DNA of 64,000 nt, taken from Streptomyces sp. NBC_00659. GTDB taxonomy: Bacteria; Actinomycetota; Actinomycetes; Streptomycetales; Streptomycetaceae. Both the position numbers and the translations under genes were made by a program. The notes below the pieces were generated by a model. The model saw only the letters and a program-made list of their open reading frames with translations, made no database searches and had not been told where the DNA came from. Positions 17,372-25,709 of the stretch are shown one piece after another. Every line of letters begins with the position of its first letter. Within the stretch, counting starts at the first letter, position 1. The DNA lies in NCBI RefSeq assembly GCF_036226925.1, contig NZ_CP109031.1:1674001-1738000 (forward strand), given 5' to 3'.

Positions 17372-20320
17372 ATGTCTGCCAGCGACTCCGACACACACGA
17401 CTTACCGGCGATCGCAGCACCCGGCCTGGTCGGACGCGAGCGCGAACTCGCCGCCTTGCGAGCGGCGTTGTCCGACCCGCCGGTGGTCGTGCTGATCGAG
17501 GGCGAGGCCGGGATCGGCAAGAGCCGACTGGTCCAGGAGTTACTCGCGGTGCATGCCCCGGCCCGGCAGCGGGTACTGCTGGCGGCTTGTCCGGCTGTTC
17601 GGCAGCCCTTCACGCTCGGGCCGGTGGTGGACGCGATCCGACCGGCGACCGAGGACATCGGCGGGCTCGGCCTGAGCGGGCTGGCGGGGGCGCTCAGGCC
17701 GCTGTTCCCCGAGTGGGCATCGGCGTTGCCGCCCGCACTCGACCCGGCCGAAGACGCGGCAGCGGCACGACACCGACTGTTCCGGGCCATCGAGGAGGTC
17801 CTCGAGCGGCTCGGGATCGGACTGCTCGCGGTCGAGGACGTGCACTGGGCGGACGAGGCCACCCTGGAGTTCCTGCTGTTCCTGGCATCACGTCAGCGAC
17901 AACGGGTCAGTCTGCTGGTGAGCTACCGCCCGGAGGATGTCGCGCCGGACTCCCTGCTGCTGCGGTTGTCGTCGCGGCAACCGGCGGGCGCGGCGCGGCT
18001 GCGGCTGTCGTTGGAGCCGTTGGACGTCCCCGGCACTGCCGCGATGATGACCTCGATGCTGGGTGGAGATCGGGTTTCCGACGCGTGCGCGACCATCCTG
18101 CACGACCGGACCGGCGGGCTTCCGCTCGCGGTCGAGGAGTCCGTCCGGCTGATGTGGAACCGCGCCGGCCCTACCCGGCGGGGTGACTCCTGGGTGCGGC
18201 AGCGACTGAGTGAGATCGACGTACCGCCGACGGTGCGGGACGTCGTACTGGAACGCAACGCACGGCTCGGCCCGGCGGCGCAGGCGGCGTTGCGCGCGGC
18301 CGCCGTACTCACCGACCCCGCCCCCGAGGACGCCGTCGTCGAAGTCATGGATCCGGAGGGCGATCCGGCGAGCAGGCTCGCGGGCCTGGCGGAGGCGGTG
18401 GGTTCGGGGCTGCTGAGCGAAGACCCGCGCGGGCTGGTCTCGTTCCGGCACATGCTGGCGTGCCGCGCGGTGTACGAGGCGATTCCCGGGCCGCGGCGGC
18501 GGGCGATGCACCTGCGTGCCGCGCACGTCCTCGAAGGCGTCACCCCGTCCCCGGTCGCCCAGCTCGCGCGCCACTTCCGGGAGGGCGGCGACACGACGGC
18601 ATGGTGCCGGTACACGGAACGGTCCGCCGACCTCGCCCTCGCCTCGGGTGACGACGCGACGGCGGTCGTCCTGCTGCACGATCTGCTCACCGACGCCGAT
18701 CTGCCGCCCGCCGACGTGGTGCGGCTGACCGGCAAGGTTCCGTTCTGTCTGCTCAGCGGGCACGAACGCTACCGCGAACTGATGGACGCTCTGCGCCTCG
18801 TGCTGGACGCCGGGGAGCCGACGCCGGGCGAGGCGGCGGAGATCCGCTTCCATGTCGCCCGGTTGCTGCAGCAGATGGAGGCGTTCGAGCAGTCCCGGAT
18901 CGAGATGGAACGAGCGTTGCCCGGCCTCGGGCACGACCCGGCAAAGGCAGCCCGCGCCATGGTGTTTCTCGGTCTGCCGTACGGGACGACGACACCGGCG
19001 GCCGAACACCTCAGGTGGCTGCGGCGCGTTGCGCAGGTGCCGGACTCGATGGCGCCGGAGGACCGGCTGAGCATCCGGGTCGGACGCGCGAGCGGACTCC
19101 TGCTGCTCGGTGAGGAGGAGGGGTGGGCGGAGGCGGCGTTGATCGGCGATGACGCGTCCACCGCCGCGGAGAGGCAGCAGATCACGGTCGGCCGGCTCAA
19201 CGTCGGGCACATGGCGCTGGTCTGGGGGAGGTATCCGGAGGCGAGGCGGGTGCTCACGGGAGCCGCAGGGCTGGCCGACAGGTATCAGTACCGGAAGCTT
19301 CACAGGTTCGCGCAGGTGACGCTGGCCCACCTGGACTGGCTCAGCGGAGACTGGGACGGGCTGGCCGACCGGGCCGGATCGCTGGCCGGTGACGAGGAAC
19401 TCCTGCAGCCGGTGAGTCGTCTGGAGCCGGCCATGGTCATCGGCTTGCTGTATGCGGCCCGCGGTGACCGGGACAGAGCGGACGACTGCCTGCGGCTCGT
19501 CCTTGAACAGGCGGACCGGCATGGTGGTGCGGAGTATTCCGTCGAACCCGCCGGCGCCCTTGCCAGACTCCGGCTCGGCGCCGGGCGGATCGACGACGTG
19601 CTGCGACTGACCGACGAACCGATCCGGTTCCTCGAACGCAAGGGCACGTGGATCTGGGCCACCGAACTCGCCCCGGTCCGGGCCGAGGCGCTGCTCATGG
19701 CAGGCCGCGTCGACGAGGCCGGCGACCTGGTCGACGCTTTCGCGGCGGGAGTTCGTGATCGTCGCGCACCGGGCCCGCACGCCGCCTTGTCGACCTGCAG
19801 GGCGATCCTGGCCCAGCACCAAGGCGATTCCCTCGGCGCCGCCGAACTGTTCGCGCGTGCGGCCGACGCGTGGCAGAGCCTTCCGCGGCCGTACGACGCC
19901 CTGCTCAGCCGTGAGCGACAGGCCCGCTGTCTGCTCCGTGCGGACCGGTCCGACGCGGCTCTCTCCGTCCTCGCGGAAACCTTCCAGGGGTTGTCCACCC
20001 TCGGCGCTCGTGGCGACGCCGAGCGCGTCATGCGCACACTGCGCGCATCCGGGGTCGGAGTGAAGCGTCCGTCGTGGCACGGTGGACGGCGAAGCTACGG
20101 CGATCAGCTGTCCCCCCGGGAGCTCGACGTGGTCCGGCTGCTGGTCGGAGGCCGGACCAACCGGGAGATCGCCGGTGTCCTCATCCTGTCGCCGAAGACG
20201 GTCGCACGTCACGTCGAGACAGCGATGCGCAAACTCGAGGTGACGTCCCGGACGGCGCTGGCCGTCAAGGTCGTCGAAACCGGCGTCGTCACCGACACCC
20301 CGGTCGGCGACGACCGTTAG
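17372..20320 (+). CDS. Large ATP-binding LuxR-family (LAL) transcriptional regulator
   Basis: 982 residues with the three-part LAL architecture. An N-terminal AAA-type ATPase domain has Walker A GEAGIGKSR (about 42-50) and Walker B-like LLAVEDVHWADEATLEFLL. A long helical TPR-like middle (about 350-880) follows. The C-terminal LuxR helix-turn-helix is LSPRELDVVRLLVGGRTNREIAGVLILSPKTVARHVETAMRKL (about 910-960). Such proteins are usually activators that need ATP and an inducer. ATG at 17372 follows GGTGGGGCG. It lies just upstream of a giant subtilase on the same strand. Its own 3' end recurs, degenerate, before the second subtilase, which points to the two proteases as candidate targets. Confidence 0.9.
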   Translation: MSASDSDTHDLPAIAAPGLVGRERELAALRAALSDPPVVVLIEGEAGIGKSRLVQELLAVHAPARQRVLLAACPAVRQPFTLGPVVDAIRPATEDIGGLGLSGLAGALRPLFPEWASALPPALDPAEDAAAARHRLFRAIEEVLERLGIGLLAVEDVHWADEATLEFLLFLASRQRQRVSLLVSYRPEDVAPDSLLLRLSSRQPAGAARLRLSLEPLDVPGTAAMMTSMLGGDRVSDACATILHDRTGGLPLAVEESVRLMWNRAGPTRRGDSWVRQRLSEIDVPPTVRDVVLERNARLGPAAQAALRAAAVLTDPAPEDAVVEVMDPEGDPASRLAGLAEAVGSGLLSEDPRGLVSFRHMLACRAVYEAIPGPRRRAMHLRAAHVLEGVTPSPVAQLARHFREGGDTTAWCRYTERSADLALASGDDATAVVLLHDLLTDADLPPADVVRLTGKVPFCLLSGHERYRELMDALRLVLDAGEPTPGEAAEIRFHVARLLQQMEAFEQSRIEMERALPGLGHDPAKAARAMVFLGLPYGTTTPAAEHLRWLRRVAQVPDSMAPEDRLSIRVGRASGLLLLGEEEGWAEAALIGDDASTAAERQQITVGRLNVGHMALVWGRYPEARRVLTGAAGLADRYQYRKLHRFAQVTLAHLDWLSGDWDGLADRAGSLAGDEELLQPVSRLEPAMVIGLLYAARGDRDRADDCLRLVLEQADRHGGAEYSVEPAGALARLRLGAGRIDDVLRLTDEPIRFLERKGTWIWATELAPVRAEALLMAGRVDEAGDLVDAFAAGVRDRRAPGPHAALSTCRAILAQHQGDSLGAAELFARAADAWQSLPRPYDALLSRERQARCLLRADRSDAALSVLAETFQGLSTLGARGDAERVMRTLRASGVGVKRPSWHGGRRSYGDQLSPRELDVVRLLVGGRTNREIAGVLILSPKTVARHVETAMRKLEVTSRTALAVKVVETGVVTDTPVGDDR

Positions 20321-20714
20321 GCGGACGCGCGGCAGCAAAGTTGGGTCATCTGCCCAGTCGCCCGGCAGCCGGTGCGGGAACGACACTCGGCCGCGTGGAA
20401 ACAACACGTTCATCCGTCGCCACTCAGCCCTCTGCGGGTACCGCAGCGCGTGCCGGCCCGTGGCCCGCTCCGCGAACCGTCGCTCGGACCCGCGCCCGCA
20501 GGGCTTCTGACGCGCGGTCCGATCCGGCGAGCCATCTGACCTGCCCAACCGGTCTGTTTCCCCACAGTAGTTGGCCTCCCGCGCGAAGCCCGGGGGTGAC
20601 CGACCGATGGCGGGTCACTGTCGCAGCGGCAGGGCGCGCGGTCCGCCACCCCGGCTCCGGCACAGCGATCGCGCTGGAGAGCAGCACTAGGCACCACCAC
20701 TTGAGGAGGCGCTT
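20321..20714 (+). promoter_or_regulatory. Upstream region of subtilase 1, homologous to that of subtilase 2
   Basis: The 29 bases at 20327-20355, starting GCGCGGCAGCAAAG, are identical to 25303-25331. Imperfect similarity continues for some tens of bases downstream. A GGCTTCTGACGCGCG segment near 20500 corresponds to GGCTTTTGACGCACG near 25424. No gene was seen here. The conservation suggests a shared promoter or regulator-binding region inherited by duplication. Confidence 0.6.
20327..20355. repeat. 29-bp exact repeat, copy 1 (before subtilase 1)
   Basis: Begins GCGCGGCAGCAAAGTTGG and ends TCATCTGCCC. It lies seven bases after the stop codon of the LAL gene. Confidence 0.9.
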
Positions 20715-23700
20715 ATGCATTCCCCGTCACGTTTACGGCGAACTCGAAAGAACGGCAGCTCAGGAGGCCTCGCGATGAGGCGTTTCGGGCAACGGCTGGC
20801 CACCGCGGTCGCCGGCATCACCGTCATCGGGATGGCGATACCGACCACCTCGGCGATTGCCGCCGCCCCGGCTCCCGCACCGTCCACCCCCGCAGCCCTC
20901 GACCGGATCCAGTCCGCCTCGGTCGACGGCAACCTTCTCCTCGCTGCCGCCGGAACCCGGGCCGAGCTGTCACTGACGCTGGTGACCGGCGACAAGGTGC
21001 GGATCGGTGTCTCCGAGGACGGGAAGCCTGTCGTCCACGAGATCGAGGCGGCGACGCGGCCCGGGAACGAGACGGTGGTCTTCCAGACCGTCACCAGGAA
21101 CGGTCAGCTCTACGTCGTACCGGACGACGTGTTGTCGCTGCTCCGTGCCGACCTGCTGGACTGGGAGCTCTTCAACGTCGCCAAGCTGGCCGCCTGGGTG
21201 GTCAAGGGGACGACCGGTCAGGTCCCGGTGATCGCCACGTACACCGGACAGGCCGGCGCTCGGACGGCGGCTGTGGCCGGCACCACGACCAAGCGCGTCC
21301 TGAAGAGCATCAACGGCCGCTCCCTGACCATCAAGGGCAACGGCCAGTGGTGGCGAACGGTACGCGAGAAGAGCACCGGCGGGTCCGCCTCCGCCGCTCG
21401 GGCCGCCGGCCCGCTGGCCGGAGTGGAGAAGGTGTGGCTGAACGAGCTGACGACCATTCAGCTCGACACGTCCGTACCGCAGATCGGCGCGCCCGCCGCC
21501 TGGAGCCGCGGCTATGACGGTTCCAACGTGAAGGTGGCCGTGCTGGACAGCGGAATCGATGCCACCCACCCCGATCTCACCGGCCGGATCGCCGAGGCGG
21601 TCGACTTCACCAACAGCCCGAAGGGCGTGGTGGACGAACACGGACACGGCACCCATGTGGCGTCCACGATCGCCGGCACCGGACAGGCGTCCGACGGGCT
21701 GCGTCGCGGTGTGGCGCCCGGTGCGAAACTGCTCATCGGCAGAGTCTGCGGTCCGGACGGCTCGTGCGCCGGCGACGCGGTCATCGCCGGCATGGAGTGG
21801 GCCGCCAAGTCCGGTGCCGATGTGGTGAACATGAGCCTCGGTGGCCCAGCCTCCAACGGAACGGACGCGCTGAGCCAGTCGGTGAACCAGCTCAGCCGTG
21901 CGTACGGCACCCTGTTCGTCATCGCCGCGGGCAACAACGGCCCGAGCGCCCAGACGGTCGGGTCACCGGGTGCCGCCGACGAGGCGCTGACGGTCGCGGC
22001 CGTGGACAAGAGCGACCAGATGGCCTCCTTCTCCAGCCGCGGACCTCGCCTCGGGGACGGCGCGGCCAAGCCGGACATCGCGGCTCCGGGCGTCGCCATC
22101 ACCGCCGCCCGGGCCAAGGGCACCTCGATGGGCAAGCCCGTGGACGACTACTACACGACCGCCAGCGGCACCTCCATGGCCACCCCCCATATGGCCGGCG
22201 CCGCGGCGATCATCGCCCAGCAGCACCCGGACTTCACCGGGCGGCAGATCAAGGCGCTGCTGATGGCCACCGCCAAGGACCTCGGGCACGACCTGTACGC
22301 GCAGGGCGCCGGCCGGGTGGACGTGACCCGTGCGATCGACCCGAAGATCATCCCGGACGGGAACCTGGACTTCGGCCGACTCGAGTACCCGCACTCGCCG
22401 GTGTCCAGGACGGTCGCCTACAGCAACTGGACCGACGAGCCGATCACGCTGACGCTCTCCCCCTCGGCCTTCTCCTCGGGCAAGCCGGCACCGGCCGGAC
22501 TGCTCACACTCGGCGCCGACCGGGTGACCGTGCCCGCCAAGGGGTCGGCCGACGTGACGGTGACCCTTGACGGCAGGGCGGTGGAGGGTGCCGGGCAGTA
22601 CGGCAGATACACAGGCACCCTGACCGCCCAGGACGGCACGGGGGCGACGCTGGGAACGTCGCGGATCTCGGCGGTGGTGGAGCCGGTCCGTCACGACCTG
22701 ACCATCAAGGTCGTCCCTCCGGCCGGCGCCACCTCTCTCTCGTACGGAAACGCACTGATCGTCCCGGTGGACGAGGACAAGCTGAACCTCTACGAGGACC
22801 CGGTGACGGCACCGGGTGGTGAGACGGTCAAGGCCAAGGTCTTCGCCGGCAATGTCGCGGTGGCCCTCACGGTGACGTGGCGGGACGCGGCCGGTGAGAT
22901 GCACCGGGCGGTGCCGATGGCACCGCAGGTGCAGGTCACCGGGGCGACCTCGGTGGAGCTGGACCTGCGGAAGGCCAAGCCGGTCAGCGTGGACACCACG
23001 GAGCCGACGGAGACGTACCGCCAGGTCTTCAAACTCCAGCGGGCCTCCGCGGACGGCAATTGGGGGCTCACCGCACAGCTGGTCAACGACTACGGTCCCG
23101 GTGAACCGAACGTGTGGGTGCTGCCGACCGGCAAGGTGAGCGTCGGCACACTCGCCTTCAACAGCCAACATGTCCTGGTACCGCGGTCAGTGACAATGAA
23201 GGTCACGGGAGGCGGTGCCTCCTTCGACCTGGAGGCCCGCTACCCGAAGCCGGACACCTCGATCCAGGGCGGAACCCAGCAATGGAAGGAGAACGGGAGG
23301 ATGGTGAACCGCTTCGTGCGGTTGACGATCCCCCGACTGCCCACCCACGGGAAGAAGCCCGTGGTCTACGCGGGCACCGGCACGGCCGAGGAGCTCGCCG
23401 AGATCGACGCGACGGGCGCGCTGGTACTGATGCGGCCGACCGACATCTGCACGAAGACCTGCAACTTCACCGCACTCCGTGAGCGGGTGACGGCGGCTGC
23501 CGCGGCGGGTGCGGTCGGGGTGCTCGTGACCGGCGGAACCGATCGGGTCACCTTGGAGTCGTACGGGACGCGGCTCTACAGCTGCGCGAACGGTCCGGAC
23601 AGCTGCCCGCCGGTCGAGCCGTACGCGGCGCTGCCGATCGTGACCGTACCTCCGGCCGAGGCCGCCACGCTGATCCGTCGCACCGAGGGCGGGGCCGGCC

Positions 23701-24446
23701 ACGGCGTCAAGGTCGAACTCGGCGGCAACAGCGAAGTGTCGAAGAGCTACGCGCTGGCGTTCGGCACCAGCGGTCAGGTCTCCGCCGGTCTTCCGTACCG
23801 GGTCCTGCCCAAGGACCTCGTCCGTGTCGACCACCGCATCCACGCCGATCGGCCCGGGGTGACCACCTGGTTCGGCTGGAGCCGGACCACCGAGGCCGGC
23901 CCGGTCATAGTGGACATGGACCTGCCCAAGCCGGCCGGCCAACGGCAGATCACCACGTGGGTCGGGCCGCAGGACGACAGCGCGGTCGACACCTTCGAGG
24001 TTGCCACCAGGGACTACGTCGCCCCGTCCGTGGCAAGAGCGACGGGCGCAACCGAAGCTCGCGACCTGGCGCTCGACAGGAAGACCACGATCGACTGGAA
24101 CACGGGGCCCTCCCTGCCCGGCGCCGTGCCCCAGGTCCGCACCAGGTCGGGCTTCACCAACAGCACCGGCCTGCCGTGCGCCGGCTGCCGGGAGGCCGAC
24201 CGTTTCTGGCCGACCATGTACGTGACCAGCAGCGGAGGCGGTCGCCAGTCCATCATGGGCATCGTCAACGACACCAGCGGCGCAGCCGGGTTCGTCTATG
24301 GGCTGCAAGCCTGTACCACCTGTGACAGCAGCCTCTTCACCAAGGCCGGCGACGAAATCGGGCAACGGCTCGTCCCGGTCAAGTTCACCTTCCAGCTCGG
24401 CGAGCCCGGCAACGCGCCGGACCTGGTGTCGGGGAGCAAGCGGTGA
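20715..24446 (+). CDS. Secreted subtilisin-like serine protease 1 (S8, giant)
   Basis: 1243 residues. GGAGG six bases before the ATG fixes the start. An N-terminal export signal (about 1-48, with MRRFGQRL before the hydrophobic stretch) is followed by a propeptide-like region. The S8 catalytic domain carries Asp278 (VAVLDSGID), His311 (GHGTHVAS), the oxyanion Asn in IAAGNNGPSA and Ser487 (SGTSMATPHMAGA). The remaining 650 residues are beta-rich, with a segment around 23400-23570 like a protease-associated domain, and several cysteine pairs (DICTKTCN, CANGPDSC, CAGCREAD, CTTCDS). Its stop overlaps the start of the lipoprotein gene, so the two are probably translated together. Confidence 0.93.
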   Translation: MHSPSRLRRTRKNGSSGGLAMRRFGQRLATAVAGITVIGMAIPTTSAIAAAPAPAPSTPAALDRIQSASVDGNLLLAAAGTRAELSLTLVTGDKVRIGVSEDGKPVVHEIEAATRPGNETVVFQTVTRNGQLYVVPDDVLSLLRADLLDWELFNVAKLAAWVVKGTTGQVPVIATYTGQAGARTAAVAGTTTKRVLKSINGRSLTIKGNGQWWRTVREKSTGGSASAARAAGPLAGVEKVWLNELTTIQLDTSVPQIGAPAAWSRGYDGSNVKVAVLDSGIDATHPDLTGRIAEAVDFTNSPKGVVDEHGHGTHVASTIAGTGQASDGLRRGVAPGAKLLIGRVCGPDGSCAGDAVIAGMEWAAKSGADVVNMSLGGPASNGTDALSQSVNQLSRAYGTLFVIAAGNNGPSAQTVGSPGAADEALTVAAVDKSDQMASFSSRGPRLGDGAAKPDIAAPGVAITAARAKGTSMGKPVDDYYTTASGTSMATPHMAGAAAIIAQQHPDFTGRQIKALLMATAKDLGHDLYAQGAGRVDVTRAIDPKIIPDGNLDFGRLEYPHSPVSRTVAYSNWTDEPITLTLSPSAFSSGKPAPAGLLTLGADRVTVPAKGSADVTVTLDGRAVEGAGQYGRYTGTLTAQDGTGATLGTSRISAVVEPVRHDLTIKVVPPAGATSLSYGNALIVPVDEDKLNLYEDPVTAPGGETVKAKVFAGNVAVALTVTWRDAAGEMHRAVPMAPQVQVTGATSVELDLRKAKPVSVDTTEPTETYRQVFKLQRASADGNWGLTAQLVNDYGPGEPNVWVLPTGKVSVGTLAFNSQHVLVPRSVTMKVTGGGASFDLEARYPKPDTSIQGGTQQWKENGRMVNRFVRLTIPRLPTHGKKPVVYAGTGTAEELAEIDATGALVLMRPTDICTKTCNFTALRERVTAAAAAGAVGVLVTGGTDRVTLESYGTRLYSCANGPDSCPPVEPYAALPIVTVPPAEAATLIRRTEGGAGHGVKVELGGNSEVSKSYALAFGTSGQVSAGLPYRVLPKDLVRVDHRIHADRPGVTTWFGWSRTTEAGPVIVDMDLPKPAGQRQITTWVGPQDDSAVDTFEVATRDYVAPSVARATGATEARDLALDRKTTIDWNTGPSLPGAVPQVRTRSGFTNSTGLPCAGCREADRFWPTMYVTSSGGGRQSIMGIVNDTSGAAGFVYGLQACTTCDSSLFTKAGDEIGQRLVPVKFTFQLGEPGNAPDLVSGSKR

Positions 24447-25093
24447 TGAGCGAAGCGAGGAAGGAGACCGGACTGATGAACGCGACCGCGCCGTCGAGGT
24501 GGCGCCGGACAGTGAACCTGACGGCACTGGCAGCCGTAGCGGTGCTTGCGGCAACGGGGTGCACGGCCACTGCTGACGTCGTCGCGTACGACCTGCCTGC
24601 GCAATCGGCCCGCTACTCGTTCGAGGCGGAGACCAACGGGGTCAAGACCGTGTGGGAGTACACATCCGACCGGCCTACCAAGGCTGACACACCGACGTCG
24701 CAGCCGTGCATCGCGGACAGTGTCGTCAAGGATCCTGGTCCGTGCCGTCCGGAACCGTTGATCTTCCTGCGGTACGACCTGGGCCTGGACCTGGACAACA
24801 CCGCCGAGGCCGGGGGCCTCCACCCCATCACCGTCACCGGCTACTACCAGGACCGGCTCAGCAAGCCACCGATCGTGACCAAGGTGCGGGTCGAGGCCAG
24901 CGTCGACGACGGCAAGACCTGGCGGCCGGCAATCACCGGCCAGGCGGTCGGCAGACCGAACACCTTCACCGCACTGGTCAAGCACCCGAAGCGCGACGAG
25001 GCTCCCGGAGGAGTCGCGCTGCGGATCACCGCGACCGACAGCGCGGGGGACACCGTCAAACAGACGATTCCCAAGGCGTACCAACTGCGCTGA
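24446..25093 (+). CDS. Putative lipoprotein matching the C-terminal domain of subtilase 2
   Basis: 215 residues, starting ATGATG-style on the subtilase 1 stop (GTG at 24443 is possible). A hydrophobic N-terminus ends LAAVAVLAATGC, a plausible lipobox though with Ala rather than Leu at position -3. The mature part (YTSDRPTKADT, YDLGLDLDNTAEAGG, VRVEASVDDGKTWRPA, GVALRITATDSAGDTVKQTIPKAYQLR) aligns with the last 145 residues of subtilase 2 (FRSTRPTSDT, YGLDLDAENTARAG, VEVTMSIDDGDTWHPA, VSLRVKAWDADGSRIEQTLIRAYAVR). It is therefore a domain that is fused in one protease and separate in the other. Role unknown; it may bind or hold the protease at the cell surface. Confidence 0.85.
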   Translation: MSEARKETGLMNATAPSRWRRTVNLTALAAVAVLAATGCTATADVVAYDLPAQSARYSFEAETNGVKTVWEYTSDRPTKADTPTSQPCIADSVVKDPGPCRPEPLIFLRYDLGLDLDNTAEAGGLHPITVTGYYQDRLSKPPIVTKVRVEASVDDGKTWRPAITGQAVGRPNTFTALVKHPKRDEAPGGVALRITATDSAGDTVKQTIPKAYQLR

Positions 25094-25130
25094 GGTGAAC
25101 CGATGAAGCGGTGAACCCAAATGGACGGGC

Positions 25131-25166
25131 ACGGCCGGGGCGAGACGTGAGTGTCGCCCCGGCCGT
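25131..25166 (+). terminator. Hairpin after lipoprotein gene
   Basis: ACGGCCGGGGCGA (25131-25143) pairs perfectly with 25154-25166 across a ten-base loop, 38 bases after the stop codon. It separates the LAL/subtilase 1 group from subtilase 2. Confidence 0.82.
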
Positions 25167-25204
25167 CTCTCGCGTACTCGGCGAACCCTCCCCGGATGTG
25201 GGTG

Positions 25205-25300
25205 AGATCGACGCTCGCAGACCCGTTGCGGCGCGGGGAATGAGGGTCGTCGAAACCGGCGTCGCCACTGATGACCCGACCGGCGAAGACCGTCGGGCGG
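25205..25300 (+). pseudogene. Degenerate duplicate of the LAL regulator 3' end
   Basis: The frame reads VGEIDARRPVAARGMRVVETGVATDDPTGEDR, which aligns with the regulator's last residues HVETAMRKLEVTSRTALAVKVVETGVVTDTPVGDDR. The stop codon is lost (TAG to CGG). Only about 30 codons remain. With the exact 29-bp repeat behind it, this shows that the second subtilase arrived with a copy of the DNA that precedes the first. Confidence 0.75.
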
Positions 25301-25302
25301 GC

Positions 25303-25331
25303 GCGCGGCAGCAAAGTTGGGTCATCTGCCC
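25303..25331. repeat. 29-bp exact repeat, copy 2 (before subtilase 2)
   Basis: Identical to 20327-20355 and preceded by a degenerate copy of the LAL gene's last codons. Confidence 0.9.
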
Positions 25332-25709
25332 CATCGTCCGGTAGCCCGTGCGCGAACAACAATCGATGACATGGAATCGTCACCTCCGCCTGTCGCGGTC
25401 CATCTTCCCCTGTCCGTAAGGCTTTTGACGCACGCTCGAATCTGACGGATCTCCCCGACCGTCCCGGCCCCGCTGGTTTCCCTACGAGGCCGGGTTCCGG
25501 GACGAACCCCGCAGGCCGACCGGCCGGTGCCGGGGCGCCGCCGCAGCAGCGGAACGCGTCGTTCGCCGCCCGGCGTTGTACCACCGATCGGCCCGAAGCA
25601 GCACTGGCCCGCACCCGCCACGTTCGTCGCAGCCACTCCGCGCAACGCGCGACCCCTGCAACCGCGTGGTCTCCGCGCGCGTTCTCCCCTCAGAAAAGGT
25701 CATTGCCGC

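Larger units (their letters stand above)
25094..25709. other. Region between lipoprotein and subtilase 2
   Basis: It holds a terminator hairpin (25131-25166), a degenerate duplicate of the LAL gene's 3' end (about 25205-25300), the 29-bp repeat (25303-25331) and further promoter-like DNA similar to that before subtilase 1. No functional gene seen. Confidence 0.7.

Noticed and set aside
17888..20548. 886-codon minus-strand frame opposite the LAL regulator, and similar long frames at 25992-29003, 58015-60801 and 62091-63986
   Set aside because: All are antisense shadows of strong genes with Arg/Gly/His-rich composition and no motif content.
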